From Coriobacteriia bacterium (lineage in GTDB: Bacteria; Actinomycetota; Coriobacteriia; Coriobacteriales; Atopobiaceae), in the NCBI GenBank assembly GCA_030530145.1, contig JAUMVN010000007.1, positions 1 through 64,000 of the forward strand: a stretch of DNA of 64,000 nt, in the 5' to 3' direction. The notes under the pieces are model-generated. The model saw only the letters and a program-made list of their open reading frames with translations. It was not told where the DNA came from and did not search any database. Positions 27,113 to 36,277 of the stretch are shown piece after piece (position 1 is the first letter of the stretch; every line of letters begins with the position of its first letter). The position numbers were made by a program, and so were the translations under genes.

Positions 27113-27174
27113 AAATCCTCCTTCAGAGAATCCTTTGGGGAGACTCGCGCCTCCCCTACTGCAAACTTATTGAC

Positions 27175-27735
27175 TTACGCCTTCTTGAACGGGAAGTTGA
27201 AGGCGGAAAGAAGCGCCTTGCCCTCCGCGTCGGTCTGGGCGGTGGTCACGATGGTGATGTCCATGCCACGGGTGTGATCGATCTTGTCGAAGTCGATCTC
27301 CGGGAAGATGAGCTGCTCGGTGACGCCCATGGAGAAGTTGCCGCGGCCGTCGAACGACTTGTCGGAGATGCCGCGGAAGTCGCGGATGCGCGGGATGGCG
27401 ATGCAGATCAGGCGATCCAGGAACTCCCACATGCGGTCGCCGCGGAGGGTGACCTTGGCGCCGATGGGCATGCCGGCGCGCAGGCGGAAGGTAGCGATAG
27501 ACTTGCGGGCCTTGGTGACCAGCGGCTGCTGGCCGGTGATGGCGCGCAGGTCGGCGACGGCGCCGTCGATGGCCTTGGAGTCGGTAGCGGCCTCGCCGAC
27601 GCCCATGTTCACGACGATCTTCTCGATCTTCGGGATCTGCATAACGTTGCCGTAGCCGAACTCCTTCTGGAGCTCGTCGCGAACGGTCTCGAGGTACTGC
27701 TGCTTAAGACGCGGGACGTACTTCTCGTCTGCCAT
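27175..27735 (-). CDS. rplE: Ribosomal protein L5
   Basis: The 186-aa 5S rRNA-binding protein contains [29 protein letters not shown] and [18 protein letters not shown] start at ATG 27735 with AAGGAG ~7 nt upstream; a GTG two codons earlier overlaps that site. It is separated from rplX by 432 bp of hairpin-rich DNA where most bacteria have fewer than ~30 bp, so it may depend on readthrough or an internal promoter. Confidence 0.95.
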   Translation of the reverse strand: MADEKYVPRLKQQYLETVRDELQKEFGYGNVMQIPKIEKIVVNMGVGEAATDSKAIDGAVADLRAITGQQPLVTKARKSIATFRLRAGMPIGAKVTLRGDRMWEFLDRLICIAIPRIRDFRGISDKSFDGRGNFSMGVTEQLIFPEIDFDKIDHTRGMDITIVTTAQTDAEGKALLSAFNFPFKKA

Positions 27736-27943
27736 GTTCACTCCTTAAATCATGGGGTTTTAAGCCCGGGGCGTCTGTGCCTCGGACCTCCTTCGGCGTG
27801 GCGCGCCTCCGGAGCCTTATATGTACGTGCATCCGAGACAGAAACCTCCCGTCAACAGACGCGATTGTCTACTTTACGCCTTTCTTCACAGAATAGGTAG
27901 ACCAAATATCACGCCACCCATCCTGCACATCTCTCCCCCACCC

Positions 27944-28032
27944 CTCGGCGGGGCCGGGCTTCTCTCCGGGGGCTGCGCTCGCTTCGCTCGCTTGGATGCC
28001 CCCTACGAGAAGCCCGACCCCGCCCCGCCGAG
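27944..28032. repeat. Long hairpin with 42-nt conserved core (copy 2) between rplX and rplE
   Basis: Arms CTCGGCGGGGC...GGGCTTCTC (27944-27964) and their complement (28007-28032, with a 5-nt insertion) enclose a 42-nt core at 27965-28006. The reverse complement of that core matches the core of the neighbouring hairpin (28089-28130) at 34 of 42 positions. Invariant pieces are GGGCATCCAAGCG and GCGCAGCCC. Confidence 0.85.
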
Positions 28033-28069
28033 GAGGAGCGGTGCTCGAATACATAGCCTCGATAGAGCA

Positions 28070-28149
28070 GAAGACCCCGGATTTTCTCGGAAAGGGCATC
28101 CAAGCGCGCGAAGCGCGCGCAGCCCTTGTAGAGAAAATCCGGGGTCTTC
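28070..28149. repeat. Long hairpin with 42-nt conserved core (copy 1) between rplX and rplE
   Basis: Perfect 19-nt arms (28070-28088, GAAGACCCCGGATTTTCTC, and 28131-28149) enclose a 42-nt core at 28089-28130. The core folds on its own, with AAGGGC/GCCCTT closing an apical GCGCGC-GAA-GCGCGC hairpin. It starts 18 bp after the rplX stop. Together with the 27944-28032 hairpin it occupies much of the 432-bp gap; the rest (27736-27943) shows no gene. Confidence 0.85.
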
Positions 28150-28167
28150 GGACAGATCAGAGCGATC

Positions 28168-28494
28168 TTAGAACTCGGCGCCGCACTTCTTGCAGATGCG
28201 AAGCGAGGTCTTCTTGCCGTTGAGCTCGCCCTGCTTGTGGCCGACGCGGGTGGCCTTGTTGCAGCTCGGGCACACGAGCATCACGTTGGAGACCTGAATC
28301 TTGGCCTCCTTCTCGACGAAGCCGCCCTGCTGGTTGACGGCGGTCGGACGCTGGGCCTTCTTGACGACGGCGACGCCCTCGACGATGACCTTGCCCTCAG
28401 AGGGGAAGGCGCGCAGGACCTTGGCCTGCTTGCCCTTGTCCTTGCCGGAGATGACCTCGACGAGGTCCTCCTTCTTTACAGACATCTTAGGCAC
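28168..28494 (-). CDS. rplX: Ribosomal protein L24
   Basis: The 108-aa 50S assembly-initiator protein has a KOW motif in VEVISGKDKGKQAKVLRAF. Its C-terminal half has two Cys pairs (LVCPSCNKATRVG and RICKKCGAEF), a zinc-ribbon-like feature present in some bacterial L24 proteins. The start is GTG 28494 with GGAGG 8 nt upstream; an ATG three codons later is possible. The downstream gap to rplE is exceptionally long and carries two large hairpins. Confidence 0.95.
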   Translation of the reverse strand: MPKMSVKKEDLVEVISGKDKGKQAKVLRAFPSEGKVIVEGVAVVKKAQRPTAVNQQGGFVEKEAKIQVSNVMLVCPSCNKATRVGHKQGELNGKKTSLRICKKCGAEF

Positions 28495-28507
28495 TGTTCA
28501 TACCTCC

Positions 28508-28876
28508 TTAGAGCGTCTCAGGCGCGAGCGAGACGATCTTCATGTACTTGTGATCGCGCAGCTCGCGGGCGACGGGCCCGAAGATACGGGTACCCTTGGG
28601 CTCGCCCTCCTTGTTGACCAGGACGCAGGCGTTCTGGTCGAACTTGATGTAGCTGCCATCCTTGCGGCGGTTCTCCTTCTTGGTGCGCACGATGACGCAG
28701 CGAACGATGTCGCCCTTCTTCACCGAGCCACCCGGCGTGGCCTCCTGAACGGCGCCGATGACGACGTCGGCAAGGCCGGCGTAACGACGCTTGGAGCCAC
28801 CAAGGACCTTGATGCACTTGACTCGCTTGGCGCCGGAGTTGTCGGCGACGGCGAGCATGGTCTCCATCTGAATCAT
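28508..28876 (-). CDS. rplN: Ribosomal protein L14
   Basis: The 122-aa 50S protein begins [19 protein letters not shown] and contains [19 protein letters not shown] and [12 protein letters not shown]. It lies between rpsQ and rplX. Confidence 0.97.
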   Translation of the reverse strand: MIQMETMLAVADNSGAKRVKCIKVLGGSKRRYAGLADVVIGAVQEATPGGSVKKGDIVRCVIVRTKKENRRKDGSYIKFDQNACVLVNKEGEPKGTRIFGPVARELRDHKYMKIVSLAPETL

Positions 28877-28961
28877 GTTGGTGTTCCTCCGAACCTAGGC
28901 CCTCCCAGAGGTGCGCCCACTCGTGCGGCGCACATGGGATGGCGAGGGGTTTGCAAAAAAC

Positions 28962-29228
28962 TTACTTGGCGCGCTCGACGATCTCCACGAGACGCCAACG
29001 CTTGGTCTTGGACATGGGACGGGTCTCCATAACGGTGACCTTGTCGCCCAGGCCGCACTCGTTGTTCTCGTCGTGAACGTGGAGCTTCTTCGAGATGGTC
29101 ATCATCTTGCCGTACTTGGGGTGGTGCTTACGGTAGTCGATCTTCACCGTCACGGACTTGTTGCCGGAGATGGAGACGACGATACCGGTGCGAACCTTGC
29201 GCGCGTTCCTGTTTTCGGTCTCAGCCAT
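28962..29228 (-). CDS. rpsQ: Ribosomal protein S17
   Basis: The 88-aa 30S OB-fold protein shows RTGIVVSISGNKSVTVKI and the signature GDKVTVMETRPMSKTKRW. It follows rpmC by 19 bp. Confidence 0.97.
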   Translation of the reverse strand: MAETENRNARKVRTGIVVSISGNKSVTVKIDYRKHHPKYGKMMTISKKLHVHDENNECGLGDKVTVMETRPMSKTKRWRLVEIVERAK

Positions 29229-29247
29229 TTCTTACCTCTCCTGCAAT

Positions 29248-29463
29248 CTACTGCTGGGCAGCGGTCTTCTCCGCTGCGATCTCGCGGGCACGCTGCTCGG
29301 TGAGAATACGAGCGACGTCCTTCTTGACGTTCTTGACTCGAGCGGTGTTGTCGAGCTGGCTGGTGGCCATCTGGAAGCGGAGGTTGAAGAGCTCGGCGCG
29401 GCACTCCTCCAGCTTCTGGGTGAGCTCGGCGTCGGTGAGCTCCTTAATGTCCTTGTACTTCAT
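29248..29463 (-). CDS. rpmC: Ribosomal protein L29
   Basis: The 71-aa two-helix 50S protein lies near the exit tunnel: [20 protein letters not shown] then RFQMATSQLDNTARVKNVKK. Its ATG overlaps the rplP stop by one base (TAATG), indicating translational coupling. Confidence 0.96.
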   Translation of the reverse strand: MKYKDIKELTDAELTQKLEECRAELFNLRFQMATSQLDNTARVKNVKKDVARILTEQRAREIAAEKTAAQQ

Positions 29464-29894
29464 TAGGCTTCCTCCCCGTCCTGCTGAACGGTGCGGGTGA
29501 CGATCTTGGTCTTGATGGGCAGCTTGTGCTGAGCGAGACGCAGGGCCTCCTTGGCAACTTCCTCGGGCACGCCGTCGATCTCGAACATGATGCGGCCCGG
29601 CTTGACGACGGCCACCCACTCCTCGGGGTTGCCCTTGCCCTTACCCATGCGGGTGTCCTGGGGCTTCTTGGTGATGGGCTTGTCCGGGAAGATGGTGATC
29701 CAGACGCGGCCGCCACGCTTCATGCAGCGGGTCATGGCGATACGAGCAGCCTCGATCTGGCGGTTGGTGATCCAGTGGGCCTCGAGCGCCTGGATACCCC
29801 AGGTACCGAAATGCAGCTCGGTGTTGCCCTTGGCGTGGCCCTTCATGGAGCCGCGCTGAACCTTACGGTGAAGAACGCGCTTAGGAGCGAGCAT
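29463..29894 (-). CDS. rplP: Ribosomal protein L16
   Basis: The 143-aa 50S protein near the A-site tRNA begins [20 protein letters not shown] and has [19 protein letters not shown]. Its start overlaps the rpsC stop by one base and its stop overlaps the rpmC start. Confidence 0.97.
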   Translation of the reverse strand: MLAPKRVLHRKVQRGSMKGHAKGNTELHFGTWGIQALEAHWITNRQIEAARIAMTRCMKRGGRVWITIFPDKPITKKPQDTRMGKGKGNPEEWVAVVKPGRIMFEIDGVPEEVAKEALRLAQHKLPIKTKIVTRTVQQDGEEA

Positions 29895-30604
29895 TAACGG
29901 TTCCTCCTATCGTTACGACCACGGCGGGGACGCGAAGAGCCCTCGAGGGCCGGACGCGGGGTCGGCTGGCCGGGGAGCTTCTCGCCGAGGTAGATCCAGG
30001 TCTTGATGCCGCAGGCACCCATGGTGGTGCGGGCGGTGGCGGTGCCGTAGTCGATCACGGCACGCAGGGTGTGCAGGGGCACGCGACCCTCGCGGTACCA
30101 CTCGCGACGGCCCATCTCGGCGCCGTTGAGGCGGCCGGAGCACTGGATACGGATACCCTTGGCGCCGGCCTTGCGGGCGGACTGGACGGCCTTGCGCATG
30201 GCGCGGCGGAAGGCGACGCGCTGCTCGAGCTGCTCAGCGATGGACTGGGCGACGAGGTTGGCGTCGAGCTCGGGGCGCTTGACCTCGACGACGTCGACGT
30301 TGACCTGGCCCTTGGCGACCTTGGCGACCTTCTCGAGCTCGGTGCGGAGGGCGTCGATGTCGGCGCCCTTCTTGCCGATGACAATGCCCGGGCGGGCGGT
30401 GTAGATGGTGACCTTGACCTTGTCGCCGGCGCGCTCGATATCGACGCGGGAGAGGGCGGCGTTGGCCAGGCGCTTGTTCAGGAACTCGCGGATGGCGAGG
30501 TCGTTGCCGAGGTTCTCGGCGTAGTTCTTATCGGCGTACCAGCGGGAACGCCACTCCTCGGTGATGCCGAGACGGAAGCCAGTAGGCTGAACCTTGTGAC
30601 CCAT
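29894..30604 (-). CDS. rpsC: Ribosomal protein S3
   Basis: The 236-aa 30S mRNA-entry protein has an N-terminal KH domain with [19 protein letters not shown] and a C-terminal domain with [17 protein letters not shown] and IDYGTATA. A short Arg-rich tail follows. It begins 7 bp after rplV. Confidence 0.97.
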   Translation of the reverse strand: MGHKVQPTGFRLGITEEWRSRWYADKNYAENLGNDLAIREFLNKRLANAALSRVDIERAGDKVKVTIYTARPGIVIGKKGADIDALRTELEKVAKVAKGQVNVDVVEVKRPELDANLVAQSIAEQLEQRVAFRRAMRKAVQSARKAGAKGIRIQCSGRLNGAEMGRREWYREGRVPLHTLRAVIDYGTATARTTMGACGIKTWIYLGEKLPGQPTPRPALEGSSRPRRGRNDRRNR

Positions 30605-30611
30605 GCTTTCC

Positions 30612-30974
30612 CTACGCCTCCTTTCGAGGAGCGACGACGACGGTGATGTGGCTCGTGCGCTTGTTGATGCGGGAAGCGGAGCCCTTGGCGCGAGGACGGA
30701 TGCGCTTGAGCGTGGGGCCCTCGTCGACGTAAGCCAGCTTGACGTACAGGTCGTCAGCGCGCAGGCCGTTGTTGTTGACGGCGTTGGCGATGGCGGAGCG
30801 CAGGACCTTCTCGACGGGCTCGGAAGCGGCGCGAGTACTGAACTGCAGGACCTCGAGCGCCTTGGCGACGGGGAGGTTGCGGATCATGTCGATGACCATG
30901 CGGGTCTTGCGAGGGGCCATGCGCACGTACTTGGCGACGGCGCGGACCTCGACGCTGTTGGTGTTGTTTGCCAT
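30612..30974 (-). CDS. rplV: Ribosomal protein L22
   Basis: The 120-aa 50S exit-tunnel protein shows [18 protein letters not shown] near the N-terminus and the tunnel-lining loop [20 protein letters not shown]. It is followed by rpsC. Confidence 0.97.
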   Translation of the reverse strand: MANNTNSVEVRAVAKYVRMAPRKTRMVIDMIRNLPVAKALEVLQFSTRAASEPVEKVLRSAIANAVNNNGLRADDLYVKLAYVDEGPTLKRIRPRAKGSASRINKRTSHITVVVAPRKEA

Positions 30975-30988
30975 TTACTACTACTCCC

Positions 30989-31249
30989 CTACTTAACCTT
31001 GTGACCGCGGAAGGTGCGGGACGGGGCGAACTCGCCGAGCTTGTGACCGACCATGGACTCGGTGACGTACACCGGGACGTGCTTGCGGCCATCGTGGACG
31101 GCGATGGTGTGGCCGACCATCTCGGGGTAGATGGTAGAAGCGCGGGACCAGGTCTTGATGACGTCCTTGGTGCCGGCCTCGTTCTGAGCGGTGACACGCG
31201 CGAGGAGGCGAGTCTCCACGAACGGGCCCTTCTTGAGACTTCTGCTCAT
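30989..31249 (-). CDS. rpsS: Ribosomal protein S19
   Basis: The 86-aa 30S head protein begins [19 protein letters not shown] and carries [19 protein letters not shown]. It lies between rplB and rplV. Confidence 0.97.
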   Translation of the reverse strand: MSRSLKKGPFVETRLLARVTAQNEAGTKDVIKTWSRASTIYPEMVGHTIAVHDGRKHVPVYVTESMVGHKLGEFAPSRTFRGHKVK

Positions 31250-31273
31250 GTGTTCTTTCTCCTACTCGTGTAA

Positions 31274-32110
<837 letters not shown>

Positions 32111-32184
32111 TTGGTTCTTTCCCTTCTATGTCCGTTGGCCGGCTCGCTCAGGGATTGGCGGGCCGACACCGGATTACCACGGTA

Positions 32185-32243
32185 CCGCGCGTATCCATCA
32201 TGCGCGGCATAAGAGCCCGGCCTCCCCGATCGGGAGGCGCGGG
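32185..32243. repeat. Two hairpins in the rplW-rplB gap
   Basis: CCGCGC (32185-32190) pairs with GCGCGG (32202-32207) around GTATCCATCAT. A second hairpin, GCCTCCC/GGGAGGC within CCCG...CGGG, spans 32216-32243. No clear U-run follows on the - strand, so these are not simple terminators. They may be weak attenuators or repeat remnants. Confidence 0.5.
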
Positions 32244-32256
32244 CAGAAAAACCGAG

Positions 32257-32553
32257 CTACTCGGCAGCCTGGGTGGCGAAGATCTCGATCGACTCACCGT
32301 CGGCAACGGTGACGATGGCCTTCTTCCAGGAGCGGGTCATGCCGGACTGATAGCGGACGCGCTTCATCTTGCCGCGGACGTTCATGGTGTTGACCTTGAC
32401 CACGTGCACGTTGAAGATCTTCTCGACGGCGTCGGCGATCTCCTCCTTGCAGGCGGACTTGGCGACCTCGAACGTGTACTTGCCCTGCTCCATGAGATCG
32501 TAGGAACGCTCGGAGACGATCGGGCGGACGATGACGTCGTAGACGGAGTTCAT
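32257..32553 (-). CDS. rplW: Ribosomal protein L23
   Basis: The 98-aa 50S protein at the tunnel exit is a docking site for trigger factor and SRP. It has YDVIVRPIVSERSYDLMEQG and VVKVNTMNVRGKMKRVRY. Its ATG overlaps the rplD stop by one base. Confidence 0.96.
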   Translation of the reverse strand: MNSVYDVIVRPIVSERSYDLMEQGKYTFEVAKSACKEEIADAVEKIFNVHVVKVNTMNVRGKMKRVRYQSGMTRSWKKAIVTVADGESIEIFATQAAE

Positions 32554-33182
32554 TATGCGAGCACCTCCCCGAACTTCTTGGCCACATCGGCGGTAAGGAC
32601 CAGAGCCTTGTTGTCGATGAGGAAGCGGCTGGTGGCCTCGACGTCAGCAATGATGGTGACGTTGGCGAGGTTGCGGAACGACAGGTAGGCGTTGATGGCC
32701 TCGTCGTTGACGACGACGGTCACGCGCTTGTCGTCGGTGATGCCGAGGGCGTGCAGAGCAGCCTTGGCCTTCTTGGTGGAGGGAGCGTCGAAGTCGAAGT
32801 TGTCGACGACGAAGAGCTCACCGTCGGCCAGCTTGCCGGAGAGCACGGAGCGCATGGCGAGCTTGACCATCTTGTTGTTGATCTTCTTGTTGTGGGTGCG
32901 GGGGGTCGGTCCGAAGACGACGCCGCCACCGCGCCACTGGGCCGCGCGGATGGAGCCCTGGCGAGCACGGCCGGTGCCCTTCTGACGGTAGGGCTTGCGG
33001 CCGCCGCCGGAGACCTCGTGGCGGTTCTTGACCTTGTGGGTGCCCTGGCGCAGGCAGGAATCCTGGCAGACCACGACCTGGTGGATGACGGGGATGTTCG
33101 GCTCGATGCCGTACACGGCGTCGGAGAGCTCGGTCTGCTCGACCTCAGCCCCCTCGACGTTCTTCACGGAAATCTTGGACAT
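32553..33182 (-). CDS. rplD: Ribosomal protein L4
   Basis: The 209-aa 50S protein has an extended loop reaching the exit tunnel, recognised by [19 protein letters not shown] and [15 protein letters not shown]. In several bacteria L4 represses its own S10 operon, but no such site is proven here. Confidence 0.97.
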   Translation of the reverse strand: MSKISVKNVEGAEVEQTELSDAVYGIEPNIPVIHQVVVCQDSCLRQGTHKVKNRHEVSGGGRKPYRQKGTGRARQGSIRAAQWRGGGVVFGPTPRTHNKKINNKMVKLAMRSVLSGKLADGELFVVDNFDFDAPSTKKAKAALHALGITDDKRVTVVVNDEAINAYLSFRNLANVTIIADVEATSRFLIDNKALVLTADVAKKFGEVLA

Positions 33183-33225
33183 TGTGTCCTCCTAATAGAC
33201 CTAAAGGTTTGCTTTCTCGGGGCCC

Positions 33226-33846
33226 TTAGGCCATGCGGACCTGGACGAGGCCGTTCTTGCCGCCGGGGACAGCGCCCTTGACGAGCATGAGGTTCTGCTC
33301 GGCGTCGACGCGGACGAGCTTGAGGTTGCGCACGGTGACGCGCTCGTTGCCCATGTGGCCGTACATGTGCAGGCCCTTGCGGACGCGCGCGGGGTAGGCG
33401 CACTGGCCGATGGAACCCGGCTTGCGCTGGTTGCGGCAGCCGTGGGTCATGGGGCCGCGGGAGAAGTTCCAGCGCTTGACGGTGCCCTGGAAGCCCTTGC
33501 CCTTGGAGGTGCCGGTGACGTCGACGGACTTGACGTCGGAGAAGTCAGCGACGGTGACGACGTCGCCGCAGTTGTGCTCCTCGCCGTTCTCGACGCGAAC
33601 CTCGCGCAGGTACTTCATCGGCTCGACGCCGTGCTTGGCGAAGTGGCCGGCCATCGGCTTGTTCACGTGCTTGGCGGAGATGTCTCCGAAGCCGATCTGG
33701 ACGGCGTCGTAGCCGTCGGTCGCCTTCGTCTTGACCTGCGAGACGGTGCAGGGGCCAGCCTGGATGACGGTCACGGGGACGACGTTGTCGTTCTCGTCCC
33801 AGACCTGGGTCATTCCGAGCTTGCGGCCAAGGATGGTGTTGACCAT
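33226..33846 (-). CDS. rplC: Ribosomal protein L3
   Basis: The 206-aa 50S protein begins MVNTILGRKLGMTQVWDEN and has VTGTSKGKGFQGTVKRWNF and GSIGQCAYPARVRKG. It is the first gene of the S10-spc-alpha block here, because rpsJ, which normally precedes it, is ~11 kb away at 44961. It has its own promoter candidate and a ~120-nt leader. Confidence 0.97.
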   Translation of the reverse strand: MVNTILGRKLGMTQVWDENDNVVPVTVIQAGPCTVSQVKTKATDGYDAVQIGFGDISAKHVNKPMAGHFAKHGVEPMKYLREVRVENGEEHNCGDVVTVADFSDVKSVDVTGTSKGKGFQGTVKRWNFSRGPMTHGCRNQRKPGSIGQCAYPARVRKGLHMYGHMGNERVTVRNLKLVRVDAEQNLMLVKGAVPGGKNGLVQVRMA

Positions 33847-33973
33847 GCTCTTTCCTTACCTTCGGTGGTCATGGGACACGTGAGGCACCCTTTGCCCCAA
33901 CCCCAGCGGACCACGTCCTTTACCTGCTGTTTTGCGTGGAGACACAGTCGTCCCCAAACTTCACAGCTTGTCT

Positions 33974-34002
33974 ACTATACACGCGCGCGGGCGGGTTCAC
34001 AA
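33974..34002 (-). promoter_or_regulatory. Promoter candidate for the rplC (S10-spc) operon
   Basis: On the - strand TTGTGA (33997-34002) and TATAGT (33974-33979) are 17 bp apart. Predicted transcription would start near 33967, leaving a ~120-nt leader before rplC. That leader can form a GGACGTGG/CCACGT-type hairpin around 33877-33919. Confidence 0.6.
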
Positions 34003-34090
34003 TCTCTACGCAGAACTTTTTCGGGTATCTACCTGCGGCTCGAATTTCCCCGCAGCCGGGCGTATCCATCCCGCGCCGCGGCCGCCGCTC

Positions 34091-34232
34091 CTCTCCCCGA
34101 GTTCGGAAGGCTTCCAAACTTGGGAAGGCTTCCGAACTTTGGTTTACTTCTGTATATGCGCAGGTAGACGGCTTGTCGCTGCTGGCAAGACGGACGTTGG
34201 CAAGTTTGGAAGCCTTCCGAACTCGGGGAGAG
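34091..34232. repeat. Palindrome-flanked dispersed element, copy C1
   Basis: The left side carries a GTTYGGAAG palindrome (34099-34121) and an overlapping partial one (34119-34138). The right side carries a palindrome at 34202-34224. The outer CTCTCCCCGAG/CTCGGGGAGAG pair makes ~30-nt inverted termini. The enclosed core contains GTTTACTTCT, TATAT and GCAGGTAGACGGCTTG, shared with the copy at 44737-44862 in the same orientation. The 673-bp gap 33847-34519 holds this element, a four-copy palindrome, a hairpin next to accDA and the rplC promoter, and no gene. Confidence 0.85.
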
Positions 34233-34312
34233 GGGCAGCGACGGGAGGCGCAGCGGGGCTACGGTACTTCTTGCCACATAAACGCGGAGCCGGCGACGTC
34301 GCGAGCAGGTGG

Positions 34313-34453
34313 CGCCACAGAACCGCAGCTCGGGCGACGTGAATTCGGCTTCTCGCTACAGAACAGCGCCCCCGGCGACAGCTAAACGTCGCCGGGGGCG
34401 CTGTTCTGTGGCGAGAAGTGCGGCGCTTGTCGCCGAAGGCGCTGTTTTGTGGC
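34313..34453. repeat. 141-bp palindrome built from four copies of a 25-mer
   Basis: The 25-mer ends with GGCGCTGTTYTGTGGC after GTCGCCGRR. It occurs inverted at 34313-34337 (degenerate) and 34355-34379, and direct at 34388-34412 and 34429-34453, symmetric about 34383. The inner pair extends to 31-nt arms (34349-34379 and 34388-34418, one wobble) around an 8-nt loop. The layout is like a BIME/REP cluster. No REP-associated transposase is in the window. Confidence 0.85.
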
Positions 34454-34470
34454 TTGTCGCGACGACGACG

Positions 34471-34517
34471 CCCCTCTCCCAAGTTTGGCAGTCTTCCGAA
34501 CTTGGGAGAGGGGGCGC
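34471..34517. repeat. Hairpin at the accDA 3' end containing a GTTYGGAAG variant
   Basis: CCCCTCTCCCAAGTT (34471-34485) pairs with AACTTGGGAGAGGGG around a variant TTGGCAGTCTTCC. The T-rich tail (CGCTTTTA) is on the + strand side, so it does not look like a simple terminator for accDA, although it abuts its stop codon. Confidence 0.7.
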
Positions 34518-34519
34518 TT

Positions 34520-36277
34520 TTACGCCAGGCGGTCGGAGCCGATGGCGCGGAGCTTCTCGTAGCGGCGGCGCTCGAGCTCGTCGGCGGGCAGGGCAAGAAG
34601 GTCCTCAAAGGCCGCGGAGACCTCGCGCATGAGGTCGCGCGCGAGCTCGTCGCGCGACAGCCCGGCGTCGTCGATCACGCCGTCCACGAGCCCGAGCTTC
34701 TGGAGCTCCGGGGCCGTGAGCGCGAGCGCAGCGGCGGCGCCCCCCGCGCGCTTGGGGTCCTTCCACAGGATCGACGCGCAGGCCTCGGGGCTCACCACCG
34801 AGAGCACCGAGCTCCCCAGCATGAGGAGCTTGTCGGCGACGCACAGCGCGAGCGCGCCGCCGCTGCCGCCCTCGCCCGTGACCACGCTCACGACGGGGAC
34901 CTTGAGCCCGCTCATGGCAACGAGGTTGTGGGCGATGGCCTCCCCCTGCCCGCGCTCCTCGGCCCCGATGCCGCAGTAGGCGCCCGAGGTGTCGACCAGG
35001 CACAGGACGGGACGGCCGAACTTCTCGGCCTGTCGCATAAGGCGCAGCGCCTTGCGGTACCCCTCCGGGTGCGCCATGCCGAAATTGCGGCGCACCCGCT
35101 CCTTCGTCGTGGTGCCGCGCTCGATGGCGATCACCGTGAGCGGGCGGCCGTCTTTCCAGCCGATGCCGGCCACCACGGCCGCGTCGTCGCCGTACAGGCG
35201 GTCGCCGTGGAGCTCGACGAAGCCGTCGAGGCCGTGCTCGATGATCTCCGACGCGGTCGCGCGCTCGGCGGACCGCGTGAGCTTGACGATGTCGTAGGGG
35301 CTCTTCGCGGCCGCAGCCACAACCGCGGCCGCGCCCTTATCCTTGCCCTTGGCTTTTCCACCGCGCTTGGCGGCCGGCCGGCTCTCGCGCGCGCCCCCGA
35401 ACCCATGGGGCGCGCCCTCGCCCGGGGCCTTTCCCGCATGAAGCGCGAGCAGCTCGGCCAGCGTCGCGGCCATGTCCGCGCGCGCCACGATCGCGTCGCA
35501 GAACCCGTGCTCCAGGATGAACTCCGAGCGCTGGAAACCAGCAGGGAGCTTCTTTCGGGCGGTCTGCTCGATCACGCGCGGCCCGGCGAAGGCCACGAGC
35601 GCGCCCGGCTCGGCGAGGGTGATGTCGCCCTCCATGGCGAAGCTCGCCGTGACGCCGCCCGTCGTGGGGTCGGTGAGCACGCAGACGTAGAGAAGTCCGG
35701 CCTCTGAATGGCGCCGAACGGCCGCCGATATCTTTGCCATCTGCATGAGTGAGGTCACGCCCTCCTGCATGCGCGCGCCGCCGGAGACCGTGAAGCCGAC
35801 GACGGGCAGGCCGAGTTCGGCGGCCCTCTCGAACACGCGGCAGACCTTCTCGCCGACGACCGAGCCCATGGAACCCATCATGAAGTCCGCGTTCATGAAG
35901 AAGAGCGCGCACTCCCGGCCGCCGATGCGACCGCGGCCGCAGACCACGGCGTCGTTCTCGCCCGAGGACTCGCGCGCGGCCCCGAGCTTCTCCTTGTATC
36001 CCGGAAAGCCGAGGAAGTCGACGGCGCGCAGGCCGGCGTCCCATTCCTCGAAGCTCCCCGCGTCCACGGTCATGCGCATCCGCTGGCGCCCCGACACGCG
36101 CAGGTGCTTGCCGCAGCGCGGGCAGACCTCCAGGTTCGCCCGCAGGTCCTCCTCGTCGATGGCGCGCCGGCAGCCCGGGCACTTGACGAGCACGTGGCGC
36201 GCGGGGAACTCGGCGCAGACCTCGGTCATGGGGGCCTCGAGCGTGTTCAGCGCATGCGCGATCCTATCGCTCAGCAT
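34520..36277 (-). CDS. accDA: Fused acetyl-CoA carboxylase carboxyltransferase beta-alpha (AccD-AccA)
   Basis: A single 585-aa chain joins both carboxyltransferase subunits that make malonyl-CoA from carboxybiotin and acetyl-CoA. Residues ~1-280 are AccD-like, with the zinc ribbon CPGCRR and CPRCGKH (~33-56), FMNADFMMGSMGSVVGEK and SGGARMQEGVTSLMQM. A Lys/Ala-rich linker (~295-325) leads to an AccA-like half with ELHGDRLYGDDAAVV, FGMAHPEGYRKALRLM and GEGGSGGALAL. No internal stop or start separates them. It overlaps accC by 14 bp and is the last gene of the FASII operon. A split accD/accA is the more common state in bacteria. Confidence 0.93.
   Translation of the reverse strand: MLSDRIAHALNTLEAPMTEVCAEFPARHVLVKCPGCRRAIDEEDLRANLEVCPRCGKHLRVSGRQRMRMTVDAGSFEEWDAGLRAVDFLGFPGYKEKLGAARESSGENDAVVCGRGRIGGRECALFFMNADFMMGSMGSVVGEKVCRVFERAAELGLPVVGFTVSGGARMQEGVTSLMQMAKISAAVRRHSEAGLLYVCVLTDPTTGGVTASFAMEGDITLAEPGALVAFAGPRVIEQTARKKLPAGFQRSEFILEHGFCDAIVARADMAATLAELLALHAGKAPGEGAPHGFGGARESRPAAKRGGKAKGKDKGAAAVVAAAAKSPYDIVKLTRSAERATASEIIEHGLDGFVELHGDRLYGDDAAVVAGIGWKDGRPLTVIAIERGTTTKERVRRNFGMAHPEGYRKALRLMRQAEKFGRPVLCLVDTSGAYCGIGAEERGQGEAIAHNLVAMSGLKVPVVSVVTGEGGSGGALALCVADKLLMLGSSVLSVVSPEACASILWKDPKRAGGAAAALALTAPELQKLGLVDGVIDDAGLSRDELARDLMREVSAAFEDLLALPADELERRRYEKLRAIGSDRLA

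Noticed and set aside
27944-28149. CRISPR-like array in the rplX-rplE gap
   Set aside because: There are only two repeat units, in opposite orientation, with no regular spacers or cas genes.
34054-34069. 16-mer AGCCGGGCGTATCCAT shared with 48436-48451, upstream of both ribosomal promoters
   Set aside because: A single 16-nt match is expected about once by chance in a 64-kb window, and the surrounding sequence and distance to the -35 differ. Not enough to call a regulatory site.
34313-34453. Insertion sequence remnant
   Set aside because: No transposase fragment or target-site duplication is visible; it is only a symmetric set of short repeats.
34471-34517. Simple rho-independent terminator of accDA
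   Set aside because: The T-rich tail is on the + strand side. On the - strand the stem is followed by GC-rich sequence.
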